Assembly (NCBI RefSeq): GCF_003054445.1
Contig: NC_042507.1
Coordinates: 496,001-560,000 of the forward strand
Length of the DNA stretch: 64,000 nt
Direction of reading: 5' to 3'
Origin: Pichia kudriavzevii
Lineage: Eukaryota > Ascomycota > Pichiomycetes > Pichiales > Pichiaceae
Shown here: positions 38,708 to 47,510 of the stretch, one piece after another
Numbering within the stretch: position 1 is the stretch's first letter
How the letters are laid out: the number at the start of each line of letters is the position of its first letter
Program-made: the position numbers and the translations under genes
The notes under the pieces: generated by a model
Seen by the model: the letters and a program-made list of their open reading frames with translations, nothing else
Databases searched by the model: none
Told to the model about the DNA's origin: nothing

Positions 38708-40129
38708 TCAACGACGCTGTGGATATGAACCAGTCATGGAAGGTGGAATGTATTCCTCAGTACTCTGCGGTGAAGAGTTCAAAGATAAACTCGAAATATC
38801 TGGATACGTCTGAATGAAGTTTGAAATATCTGGGTTTTCCGGCTCTGGGGCAGACTCCGTAATCAATTGTTGATAAAGCTGTAAACTATGGTCTATATTT
38901 GATTGGATACTCTGTAATTCTAGCAACTTCAACTTTTGTAATTCCAAGATTTGTTTCAATTGTGCTTTAACTTTTTCAATATTTTGGATCTTATCAGGAA
39001 AGGAATTTGATAATAAAGCATTCTCAAACTGTTGACTTGTCATTGAAGAATTTTTGACTTTCTTGTTCAAATCCATCAGTTTGGACAATGTGGTTTCAAT
39101 ATCAAATGAGCTATTAAGTACTTGTATTAAATTCTGTATATCTGATTCTAAAGTTTTAGGAATAGGCTTAACATAATTGGTCGGTATTATTCCCGCCCTT
39201 CCATTGAGACACCCCCTCAGCCAATCTTTATTAATTTCCTCGACAATTGTTATGATATCATCTTTCCTGAATGATAGGGTATCCTCGTCGTCGGTCGACA
39301 AATCAAATAGAGCTATAACTTTATCAGGCCTGGAAGGATCTTCTTGAATTCTAGTTGGTGCAGCCTGTTGAAACTGTTGCTGAGGTGAAGTTATTGGTTG
39401 CTGCTGAACTTGTGGTTGGGACTGGGATTGAAATTGTGGTTGAAATTGTGGCTGCTGCTGAAGCTGCTGACCAAGTTGAAATTGTTGCTGAAACTGCTGC
39501 TGAGGTTGGATTTGTTGTGGCACTCCTTGAGGTTGGATTTGTTGTGGCACTCCTTGAGGTTGGGTCGAAGCTCTTGAGGGTAGACTTGACTCTTTCAGAG
39601 AGAGTTCAATTGCCTTCCTTAATTCCAACTCTTCCTCCTCGACTGAGCCACCTGATGGATTATATGAATTTTTGTTATTACTATCGATCTCATCTATAGC
39701 CTGCTGGCATAAATTAGGTAATTTTCGTTTTAAGTTTGAGAAAGTATCCTTATAAATGGACAAACTCTCATCATTGGCAAACGTCTTCTGTAACTTGTAG
39801 ATCTCTTTGATCAAAGCATATTTAACAGAGATATGAATAAGATTATCGGCGATAATTGGCAACAAATTATCATTGACAAAATCTGGAGTTGAAATACTTG
39901 CTTTTAACATTGCCCCGCAGTTTTGAGCAAGAAAATCTAGCAGAGTAATAGCCCTAAGCAAAGTGTTGGCGTTAGAGGACTGAAGTTTGACTTTAAGGAA
40001 TCTTACGGCTTCTATAACATTGGTGGTTGGAGTTTTGTTAACCAGCTCAACAAGGTCTAGAAGTAGCCCATAGTCATCGTCCTGAAGATTAGGCGATGTA
40101 ATCTGGTCTATAAGGGTTTCAATTGACAT
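38708..40129 (-). CDS. HSE1: Hse1, ESCRT-0 subunit
   Basis: An endosomal sorting protein that, with Vps27, binds ubiquitinated cargo and recruits ESCRT-I. From the ATG at 40129-40127 it has 473 residues; the frame extends upstream to a TTG. Domains in order: VHS (about 1-140), a ubiquitin-interacting motif (164-181, EEEELELRKAIELSLKES), a Pro/Gln-rich linker (187-258), SH3 (270-323, ALFDLSTDDEDTLSFRKDD ... GRAGIIPTNYV) and a helical GAT region (about 326-430) that pairs with Vps27. The linker contains a 27-base tandem duplication listed separately. Confidence 0.94.
   Translation of the reverse strand: MSIETLIDQITSPNLQDDDYGLLLDLVELVNKTPTTNVIEAVRFLKVKLQSSNANTLLRAITLLDFLAQNCGAMLKASISTPDFVNDNLLPIIADNLIHISVKYALIKEIYKLQKTFANDESLSIYKDTFSNLKRKLPNLCQQAIDEIDSNNKNSYNPSGGSVEEEELELRKAIELSLKESSLPSRASTQPQGVPQQIQPQGVPQQIQPQQQFQQQFQLGQQLQQQPQFQPQFQSQSQPQVQQQPITSPQQQFQQAAPTRIQEDPSRPDKVIALFDLSTDDEDTLSFRKDDIITIVEEINKDWLRGCLNGRAGIIPTNYVKPIPKTLESDIQNLIQVLNSSFDIETTLSKLMDLNKKVKNSSMTSQQFENALLSNSFPDKIQNIEKVKAQLKQILELQKLKLLELQSIQSNIDHSLQLYQQLITESAPEPENPDISNFIQTYPDISSLSLNSSPQSTEEYIPPSMTGSYPQRR
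39502..39555 (-). repeat. 27-base tandem duplication inside HSE1
   Basis: Two exact 27-base units, with the start of a third, encode two QPQGVPQQI repeats at about residues 190-207 of Hse1. This is in-frame expansion of a disordered Gln/Pro linker, so coding is not disturbed. Confidence 0.9.
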
Positions 40130-40828
40130 GATGTATTCGTCGAAGGGGATCCAATAAAAATATACCCTTTCCTTTGGTTCTCTTCCTGAACGTCGCCACT
40201 TCAAGGTACCTCAACTATTTACTTGTTGTATTGATCAACCAAAAAATTCAATAGGAAAAAAAGAGGCAATAAGGTGCGAAAATATCCTGAAAGGGAAACG
40301 AGGCTCAGCCAACAAACATTTCGGTATTTTTTTCCCTTCTTTTTGAAGAATGGTTCACTGAACAGCCAGCAAGGACGAAATAATTTTGAACATAAGTTGA
40401 TAAAAACATGTAGTGAGTTAAACTATGGGAAGCAAAGTACAAATTTAGCTCACTCACTGTAGATTAGGAATTATATTTTTTAAGGGGGGTTGAGAGACCC
40501 TTCAAAGAAAGGACAACAAAAATAAAAGTGGCTCCTATTGTTTAACCACAGTTGCAACTGTGGCTATGGGGTTATCAAACAGCTAATCTCATCAGCTTAT
40601 CCAGATGAAAAAAAAGACAGGGTCTAAGCTGTTCAAACGATCCCGGAGGAACACTAATCAGAAACCACACTACACACTTCGGCCTTTGAACAAAAAAAAA
40701 TTGAACCCTTTAAATTGTTAAATGTGTTTCCATAGCAATCGAATATAAATACTACCTATTATTGCACTTTTTCAAAATTAAGATTGCCTTTTGGAGTATT
40801 GATAGAGCAAAGCAAATAATCAATCAAA
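40130..40828. other. HSE1-SOA1 divergent promoter region
   Basis: 699 bases. Its notable content is the palindromic Met31/32-like element at 40546-40563, listed separately. The last 100 bases before SOA1 are AT-rich. Confidence 0.5.
40546..40563. promoter_or_regulatory. Palindromic Met31/32-type site upstream of SOA1
   Basis: The exact palindrome CCACAGTTGCAACTGTGG contains two inverted copies of AACTGTGG, the core of the Met31/Met32 binding site AAACTGTGG. It lies about 266 bases before the SOA1 ATG, a usual distance for an upstream activating site. It suggests induction under sulfur limitation through Met4. Confidence 0.65.
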
Positions 40829-42502
40829 ATGGGTGGTAAACCCTCTCAAATCTCGATTCATACTAGTGAGAAATCTGCTGATTTTATTAATAGCACTAAA
40901 AAGGAAACTGATATCACAAGCTATAATGAATCCATCATCTCTGAATCGGAGGAGGCAGAAGAGTCTGCGAATAACCCCTTTTTGAACGAAAAGTTTAAGG
41001 AAAAATATATTAGATTATATGAAGATACCAGATATGAGTGCCGTTCAAGTCTTGATGCTAATTTCAAATGGACCAAACAAGAGCAACGGAGGATAACCTG
41101 GAAACTAGATTTAACTGTGACCCTTATGGCATGTTTTTTCTTTGTTTCCTTGAATATGGATAGGGGGAACCTAGCTCAAGCGGTATCTGATAATATGTTG
41201 AAAGATTTGAAAATGACAACAAATAATTACAACACTGGTAATACTATTTTTTATGTTTGCTTTTTAGCTGCTGAGTTGCCATCCCAATTAATTTCTAAAA
41301 GGTTGGGTGCTGATGTCTGGATTCCGATTCAAATGACATTATGGTCAATAGTTACCATTTGTCAGTTTAAGCTTGGTGGTAGGCACAGTTTTTATGCATG
41401 CCGTGCTTTGCTAGGTTTATGTGAAGGCGGATTTATCCCTGATCTTATATTGTGGCTTTCTTATTTTTACACTTCTGCTGAACTATCCATTAGATTGTCT
41501 TTCTTCTGGACTGCCATGTACTTCACCAAAATCATAAACTATTTAATTGCCTATGGAATTTTACACATGAGAGGTGTTCGAGGACATGCAGGCTGGCAAT
41601 GGCTTTTCTTGATTGAAGGTTTATTGACTCTTGTCGTTGGTATCTCCGCCTTTTTTTTGATGGTTCCTTCTCCAGTTCAAACGAAAAAACCATGGAACCC
41701 AAAAGGTTGGTTTACAGAGAGGGAGGAAAAAATTGTTGTCAATAAAGTCCTTAGAGATGATCCAACAAAGGGTGATATGCATAACAGGCAAGGGTTAAAC
41801 CTCAAGATGTTAGTTGAAGCCATTAGTGACTGGCATCTCTGGCCAATTTACTTTATTGGACTCATTGCATATATACCAGAAAACACAATTGAAAGTTATA
41901 TGACTTTGCTCCTTAGAGACATGGGATTCAGCACCTTCCATACAAATTTGCTTTGTATCCCTTACAATTTTCTGAGAATTATCATGCTATTATTGACAAC
42001 ATGGTTGAGTGAGAGAGTCACCAATATATTTGGGACTGCTCTAATTCAACCGTTATGGACAAGCGTTTGCATTGGAGTCTTGAGGTTCTGGAGTGGAAAC
42101 TTTTACGAGAAATGGCAGACATATGCCTTGTTAACAGTGTTTTTGTCTGTTCCTTATATTCATGCAATGATGGTCTCGGCAACTTCCAGAAATTCAAAGA
42201 GTATCAAGACTAGAACTGTTGGATCCTCTCTATACAATATGTTTGTCCAGACTGGTTCTATTATCTCGTCAAACATCTATCGTACAGACGATAAACCTCT
42301 TTATCACAAAGGTAACTCTGTATTATTTGCTTTTGCTTTGCTTATGTTTCCAACATTAATTGCAACTAAATATTTCTACCGTCGCTTAAACTCAAAACGG
42401 GATGAGATTTGGAACAACATGTCAGATCAAGAACGTGATGAATATATTGCGACAACTACAGATAAATATTCTAGCCGTCTAGATTTTAGGTATGCCCATT
42501 GA
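40829..42502 (+). CDS. SOA1: Sulfonate transporter of the allantoate-permease MFS family (Soa1 type)
   Basis: A 557-residue plasma-membrane carrier of the DAL5/allantoate permease branch of the major facilitator superfamily, with twelve predicted spans. Family landmarks are the first span with LNMDRGNLAQAVSDNMLKDL, the ELPSQLISKRLGADVWIP loop and the CRALLGLCEGGFIPDLILWL span. Others are RGHAGWQWLFLIEGLLTL and the loop around WFTEREEKIVVNKVLRDDP. Among related carriers (nicotinic acid, biotin, pantothenate, allantoate), S. cerevisiae YIL166C/Soa1 carries sulfonates and other sulfur compounds. The direct neighbour, the sulfonate dioxygenase JLP1, and the Met31/32 sites make that the best assignment. 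Substrate is inferred from context and not from residues. Confidence 0.78.
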   Translation: MGGKPSQISIHTSEKSADFINSTKKETDITSYNESIISESEEAEESANNPFLNEKFKEKYIRLYEDTRYECRSSLDANFKWTKQEQRRITWKLDLTVTLMACFFFVSLNMDRGNLAQAVSDNMLKDLKMTTNNYNTGNTIFYVCFLAAELPSQLISKRLGADVWIPIQMTLWSIVTICQFKLGGRHSFYACRALLGLCEGGFIPDLILWLSYFYTSAELSIRLSFFWTAMYFTKIINYLIAYGILHMRGVRGHAGWQWLFLIEGLLTLVVGISAFFLMVPSPVQTKKPWNPKGWFTEREEKIVVNKVLRDDPTKGDMHNRQGLNLKMLVEAISDWHLWPIYFIGLIAYIPENTIESYMTLLLRDMGFSTFHTNLLCIPYNFLRIIMLLLTTWLSERVTNIFGTALIQPLWTSVCIGVLRFWSGNFYEKWQTYALLTVFLSVPYIHAMMVSATSRNSKSIKTRTVGSSLYNMFVQTGSIISSNIYRTDDKPLYHKGNSVLFAFALLMFPTLIATKYFYRRLNSKRDEIWNNMSDQERDEYIATTTDKYSSRLDFRYAH

Positions 42503-42856
42503 GTGTTAGCTTTCACTTCCCGTGTCTTCCTTCTTGCCAAAATTTAAAGCTGTGTACATGTTTTTGTGTATTTTGTGTTATGTGAATTTCTATTATTATA
42601 TATATTGATATTTGTATTTGATGTAATGCACTCTCAATCAGAAATAGGGCGCTTGCGTTGGCATTTCCAATTCATAAAAATAGGCGACGTTGTTTGAAAC
42701 AGTTATGAAACTATTTATATACTGTCCTTATTAAAAACGAATTAAAAAGGCGGTTGGGTTACAGTGATTGATTTCATATTGAATAATTCATCCACCCATT
42801 GCTTTACATAGTGATTATAATAAAGAGTTGGGCCTAAAACAAAAAATTATTAATGT
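42503..42856. other. SOA1-JLP1 convergent intergenic region
   Basis: 354 AT-rich bases between the two stops, serving as 3' ends of both genes. I see nothing else in it. Confidence 0.5.
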
Positions 42857-44062
42857 CTAACTTTGAATAAACTGTTCAAAATACTCCTCTGGACTCAAAT
42901 TAGCAATATACTCAGTATGCTTAATGCTTTCTTTCTCTAAATGAGGAGACCACTTTTCATACTCTTCTTGACTACCTATCGGTCTTTCGGCAATAGTGGT
43001 TACTCTAAATGCATGTCTAATGCAGTTTGTGTCTGGCCAGTCGTGTGTTGCGGTATGTTGTACTCTACGATTATCCCATACAACAACGGTATTTTCATCC
43101 CATGACAATCTGATGTGTGCATCTAGACATGATTCGATATGTTTAAGCAAAAACGCCAGTAATTTATTACTTTCTTCCGTTTTGAGACCCAATATTCTTC
43201 TAGTAAAGCCTCTATTGACAAATAGGCACTTTCTTTTTAAAACTGGGTGATACCTTACAATGGGATGTATGGATTCAATAGGATTCTTCCTTTCGATACT
43301 ACCAGATTTACTTGCTTCTTCGGCTTGAGCCTTGGAGCTATGTAAAGCCTTGAGATCCTTGATTCTCGATTTCATCAACGGAGATAGCCTATCATAGACT
43401 TCAAACATATCCAAAAACTGAGTGTCGCCTCCAGAAGGGCCTGTTTGTAACATTGTGAAAGCGGTAATACCAGGTGTTTGTGTTTCATAGGAGACGTCTG
43501 AATGCCACGACACTTTGTGTAATCTATCTTTAAAAAGATCCTTGTTGACTTCTAGTCCACCCTTAGCAAAGACCAAATGAAATTCTGGTTGGTTTTTTGG
43601 GGCACCTCTAGTTGGATGGATATGTAAAGGCCCAAAATATCTCCCCCAGTCTTTAATTTCTTCAAACCCTTGGTCCTTGAAATCTTGATTTCTGAAGGCA
43701 ACAACACCATATGTCTCAACCAATAAGGCTAGATCATCCTTTTGCTGATTATTCAAATTGCTTAACTGGATACCGTCGACTTCCAAGCCCAATTTGGGAG
43801 AAACATGCTTGAACTTAACATCGGAATTTTTCAAAGATTTGAATCTGAAATCGCCAAAGAAGCCTCTATCCACGTGTTTAAACACTCCTATATGATCAAA
43901 CTGGTGATCTTGGTCTTTTTCCCAGGTTGGAGCCCACTTTGGATACTTGACTTCACTAAGGACTTCATTGGAAGGCGGTAAATATTCCTTGTTTTCAATT
44001 GTTTGTAACCTCATCATGTTTAATTTACTACTACCGTTACGTCTGCTGATAGTAACTGGCAT
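42857..44062 (-). CDS. JLP1: Jlp1, Fe(II)/2-oxoglutarate sulfonate dioxygenase
   Basis: An enzyme of the TauD family that oxidises taurine and other sulfonates with oxygen and 2-oxoglutarate, releasing sulfite, an aldehyde, CO2 and succinate. It has 401 residues (412 in S. cerevisiae). The iron triad is visible: His187-x-Asp189 (SWHSDVSYETQTPG) and distal His336 (NRRVQHTATHDW). The 2-oxoglutarate-binding arginines follow at 349/353 (CIRHAFRVTT). The segment GLEVDGIQLSNLNNQQKDDL near the N-terminus and the FGPLHIHPTRG loop are also typical. It is tail-to-tail with SOA1. The promoter has AAACTGTGG and TCACGTG sites, which indicates control by sulfur supply. Confidence 0.92.
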   Translation of the reverse strand: MPVTISRRNGSSKLNMMRLQTIENKEYLPPSNEVLSEVKYPKWAPTWEKDQDHQFDHIGVFKHVDRGFFGDFRFKSLKNSDVKFKHVSPKLGLEVDGIQLSNLNNQQKDDLALLVETYGVVAFRNQDFKDQGFEEIKDWGRYFGPLHIHPTRGAPKNQPEFHLVFAKGGLEVNKDLFKDRLHKVSWHSDVSYETQTPGITAFTMLQTGPSGGDTQFLDMFEVYDRLSPLMKSRIKDLKALHSSKAQAEEASKSGSIERKNPIESIHPIVRYHPVLKRKCLFVNRGFTRRILGLKTEESNKLLAFLLKHIESCLDAHIRLSWDENTVVVWDNRRVQHTATHDWPDTNCIRHAFRVTTIAERPIGSQEEYEKWSPHLEKESIKHTEYIANLSPEEYFEQFIQS

Positions 44063-44185
44063 AAAACTACTCCGGGATTGGTTCCTCGATGCCTATTTAT
44101 ATGGAAATTTATCCTTAAGCGACATGGGACTATTTAGCTTCAAACACCGACAAAAATGGCATACACCTTCTTGTGAATTGGTCTA

Positions 44186-44226
44186 CCACAGTCCCTTTGG
44201 ATAAACTGTGGCATCTATTTCACGTG
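44186..44226. promoter_or_regulatory. Met31/32 and Cbf1 sites upstream of JLP1
   Basis: The stretch contains CCACAGT at 44186-44192, a perfect AAACTGTGG at 44203-44211 and TCACGTG at 44220-44226, all within 41 bases and 124-164 bases before the JLP1 ATG. Paired Met31/32 and Cbf1 sites are the classic target of the Met4 activator complex. The matches are seen; the function is inferred. Confidence 0.72.
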
Positions 44227-45071
44227 TCTTTGGCCGGCTAGAAATAAAACCAGATCCCCCCCCCCCCTCCTCTATTTGGTTAAGACTTGACGGAAAGCCA
44301 CTTTCTCTTATGCTATAATTCTTCTAACAGTCTCTGTCCTCTGTTTTCCATATTTTATGCCTTATTTCTCTGTTGCTTCCGCATCTCTTCTGTGGCTTTC
44401 CCATCCACAAAATAAGCTTTTTGCATTTCTACAAATTGTTCCAAACAGCCATATACCCCTGGATAGAAATATTCAACATACAATCAACAGTTAGCCCAAG
44501 GAGAAAGTATGAAACGTTGACTGTTTTAAAAGGTTTTGGTTTTCCCTCCAATGATGCATCTCTTGTATATTTCACAAGCACTGCAATGTTCTCCTGTGGG
44601 GCGCATTTGATAGGCAAACCGGTATATCCGCACATGTTCCTCTTTCGGCCAACAATGTTTTCTCTATCTGTACACTGGCCAAAACGTGCGGGTGCGGCTA
44701 TTTTTGCAAGAATTCACACCAAGATAAACAAACAAAGGAAGGAGAAAGAGAGGCTGCATGGTGCAAAGAGAGAGAGGGGTGCTAAAGAGGGGAGTATTTT
44801 GCCATTCCCGGTAAATATGACGACCGAGATCAATAGGGGCTCTCTTTTTGTGTTATGTTGAAGGTTAGCGTGTAGGAGTAACAGCGGTATATAACCAACA
44901 GTTTAGACACTACTGGAAAGCTAAAGTATAGGAATAAACAGGTAGAGGAAAAGAAAAAGAAAAAAGGGAGAAAACCCCCACCGATAGACCCAGAACTGGC
45001 CTTTATCGATCTTGGCATTTCCCAATTCGGCAATTCGAAATATGATTTGCGAGCGGAATTCAGTCATCTCT

Positions 45072-45095
45072 GATAAGTGGAGGAGAATGGATAAG
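45072..45095 (+). promoter_or_regulatory. Two GATAAG sites upstream of the GATA factor gene
   Basis: GATAAG occurs at 45072-45077 and 45090-45095, 163-186 bases before the ATG. GATA factors of nitrogen catabolite repression bind such pairs, so self- or cross-regulation by Gln3/Gat1/Dal80-type proteins is plausible. Confidence 0.5.
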
Positions 45096-45257
45096 GTATA
45101 ATTTTTTTCTAACGTCAATATTATGTCTGACGGTGTTTGCTGATCTGCCACTTGAACTTGAAGACTTGAAAGACAACCCTTTCTTTTTCTTATTTAGAAG
45201 TTTCCCATTGACAAAGGACAGAGTATTGGCCTTTTTTTTTTTTGGCAGAGTGGAAGA

Positions 45258-46607
45258 ATGAACGTTCCGGAAAACACCTCCTCTATTGTTCCTGTTAAGC
45301 TCCTAAAGCAGGAGTTACTTAATGAAATGGCAAATAATTCAAACACTTCTTTAGAAATTTTTAAAATGTTCAATAGTAACAACAACCTCCTACCTAGAAA
45401 TGAGAGAATTTTAAATTTGTCCTGGAGGATGAACAGTATCAATAGGATTTCGAAACCTAGAAGGAGGTCTACCGGTCAGCATTCACGTACTATATCAAAT
45501 TCAAGTTCTAATTATAAGAACATCACGCTACTCAACAGTTTCAACAACAATGATCATCTTTTGGAAGTCTCCAAACCAATGGATTCTCATTCTGAGAAGA
45601 GTGACCATGTGGAATTTGATTATATCGAACATATACGCAGAATATCAAAGGAAGAGTATGGCATTGACGTTGATCAGGGCAAAGATGAAGATTATGAAAT
45701 GAACTTCCTGAAAGAAGTGCATTCTCCTGTTACAGCCCATTCGTTGTCTGTTTCATCTACAACAAATTCAGTTTTCTCCTATAATAACCAACAACAATTT
45801 CCAACTTCTTCAAACTCGACCCAAAAGCAAAACTCCTCCATGAAAAAATTATCAACTACATCAACACCCGCAACATCAACAGAGAGTAGAAATAATCATA
45901 CAACGAGTGTATTAAAAGAAGATTTCAGTATAGATAACTATTTGAACTTGGAAGAAAATTTTACCGAGTTGATTAGTGGAACAAAGCAGGAAGACAATTT
46001 AAATAGTTACCTGGATTCCGATTTGTCAAATTATATTAATAATCTAGAATTCTCAATAAATGGCTCAAATGGTGAAACTGATACCATTAAAAAGGGATCA
46101 GTATCATCAATAAACACTTTCAGTTTGAGCAGCAATGCAACGCCAATGACAATTTCAACGTCGCCTGATTTCATGCAGTTGCAACATTTGACGTCAAAGG
46201 CGCCGCCTGTTGCACCGCAAGTAACAAAAATAGATTCAATGTCGACCCTTAACTCATCGCAACCCATTTGCGAAAACTGTTTCACAACAACAACTCCATT
46301 GTGGCGGAAAACCAGTGATAACAGACTGTTGTGTAATGCATGTGGTTTATTCTTTAAACTACATGGCGTCATTAGGCCTCCCACAAACAATCCACATTAT
46401 CATCAAAGAAATCTACAAGCATCGCCTTCCAAGAATTGCGACAATAATTTAAAGCCATTCCCCCTATCCAATGAGGTGAGTCCTTTTACAAACCCATTAT
46501 TATCAACTAAAAGGAGAAGTTCAAACAACTCCCTTAATAATCACAGGGTGCCTGCTAAAACTGAAGCGCTATCTGCTGACCTCGATTGGCTGAAGTTTGA
46601 ACTTTAA
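45258..46607 (+). CDS. GAT1: GATA transcription activator of nitrogen regulation (Gat1-like)
   Basis: A 449-residue factor with one GATA-type zinc finger at about 338-375, Cys338-x2-Cys341-x17-Cys359-x2-Cys362, in the context [28 protein letters not shown]. Residues about 35-58 ([20 protein letters not shown], then LSWRM) match the conserved block found near the N-terminus of Gat1/Gln3-type fungal activators. The C-terminal end LDWLKFEL is also a conserved short helix of that group. This makes an activator more likely than the Dal80/Gzf3 repressors, which have a leucine zipper. The middle is Ser/Asn/Thr-rich. Two GATAAG sites stand in its promoter. Confidence 0.8.
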   Translation: MNVPENTSSIVPVKLLKQELLNEMANNSNTSLEIFKMFNSNNNLLPRNERILNLSWRMNSINRISKPRRRSTGQHSRTISNSSSNYKNITLLNSFNNNDHLLEVSKPMDSHSEKSDHVEFDYIEHIRRISKEEYGIDVDQGKDEDYEMNFLKEVHSPVTAHSLSVSSTTNSVFSYNNQQQFPTSSNSTQKQNSSMKKLSTTSTPATSTESRNNHTTSVLKEDFSIDNYLNLEENFTELISGTKQEDNLNSYLDSDLSNYINNLEFSINGSNGETDTIKKGSVSSINTFSLSSNATPMTISTSPDFMQLQHLTSKAPPVAPQVTKIDSMSTLNSSQPICENCFTTTTPLWRKTSDNRLLCNACGLFFKLHGVIRPPTNNPHYHQRNLQASPSKNCDNNLKPFPLSNEVSPFTNPLLSTKRRSSNNSLNNHRVPAKTEALSADLDWLKFEL

Positions 46608-46774
46608 CTTACTGCCAGACAAATGACACCAATTAATGTCTCATGGACGCGTCTAGTATTTTAGGGGAAATTAAACTACGGGGTATCGTTATATTGAACA
46701 ATTGCTAACCTTTTCTACCCTTAGATGCTTTTAAGCAATCGTAAATTGCCGTGACTCGTTGCTAAGTTGAAGAG

Positions 46775-47182
46775 ATGAGATCCCTTCCGCAGCCCAGGTA
46801 CTCAAGAAGGCGGACACTTCAGAGAATATTCAGGTCAGTAGTCAACCTATTCAGTACAGGCTACGTTTCAGATTCATCTGCATTTACACATCATACTGTA
46901 CTTGACAGATCCTCTCATAAGACAAGGATCAGAAGATCGAGAGTTACTGGGCGTCCAACTCCGAGGCATACCGTGGTGAGTAAACTTGGTAACAAGCTAG
47001 TTTCTGAATTAATTGAAGACGAAACCATCATTGCTAATATCGTCACGAATGAATTCGGGAGTTTTGCTACCAAGATTGGACATGGTGGTATAACGGCTGC
47101 TAATGATGTAAACAGAAATGCCAAAAAGGGTTGGCTCAGTCTGTGGAAGAGAGGCAAACATGTAGATTTAGGAATTTTTTAG
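46775..47182 (+). CDS. Small basic protein of unknown function, 135 residues
   Basis: An ATG-started frame of 135 codons with 16-17 Arg and about 10 Lys. The N-terminus (MRSLPQPRYSRRRTLQRIFR) is Arg-rich without acidic residues, so it could be a mitochondrial presequence. The C-terminal half (VVSKLGNKLVSELIEDETII, then NIVTNEFGSFATKIGHGG) looks folded and ends KRGKHVDLGIF. I do not recognise a family. It lies 167 bases after GAT1 on the same strand and 328 bases before SCJ1. Confidence 0.55.
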   Translation: MRSLPQPRYSRRRTLQRIFRSVVNLFSTGYVSDSSAFTHHTVLDRSSHKTRIRRSRVTGRPTPRHTVVSKLGNKLVSELIEDETIIANIVTNEFGSFATKIGHGGITAANDVNRNAKKGWLSLWKRGKHVDLGIF

Positions 47183-47510
47183 TCGGGTGTACTAAAATGA
47201 AGTGCATCACCAGTGTGCAATCTGTTTTTTCGTTATCCCTAGTTATTCTACGTACAAACACATAGTAATTAATTATACCATTCCTAAATGTATTTTTAGT
47301 AGAAAATTCGATATCTTTGCTATATGATATTAAAAAAAAGGGGGAAAAAGTAAAGGGGCTCATTTCTTGCACTGTAATTCTCGAAGTACATGTTTTTGCG
47401 AGTTTCGAGGGAACCGGTTTTTTTTTTCAGATGGAATTTTTGATTACGTGTCAATGAACATAAACTTTTTAAATCACCTCTCTCAAATAAGATTAGTAAT
47501 CCCAAGTACA
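47183..47510. other. Upstream region of SCJ1, 328 bases
   Basis: AT-rich, with an A run and poly-T near 47418-47428. The open frame of SCJ1 continues into it from a TTG at 47367, with another in-frame ATG at 47454, but the signal peptide places the start at 47511. Confidence 0.5.

Larger units (their letters stand above)
44063..45257. other. JLP1-GAT1 divergent promoter region, 1.2 kb
   Basis: It holds the JLP1 sulfur sites (44186-44226), a long C run near 44256-44267 and two GATAAG sites before the GAT1 gene. A 162-codon plus-strand frame (44373-44861) starts with TTG and is not called. Confidence 0.5.

Noticed and set aside
44373-44861. 162-codon plus-strand ORF between JLP1 and GAT1
   Set aside because: It starts at TTG, composition is irregular, no family is recognised, and it overlaps the likely GAT1 promoter.
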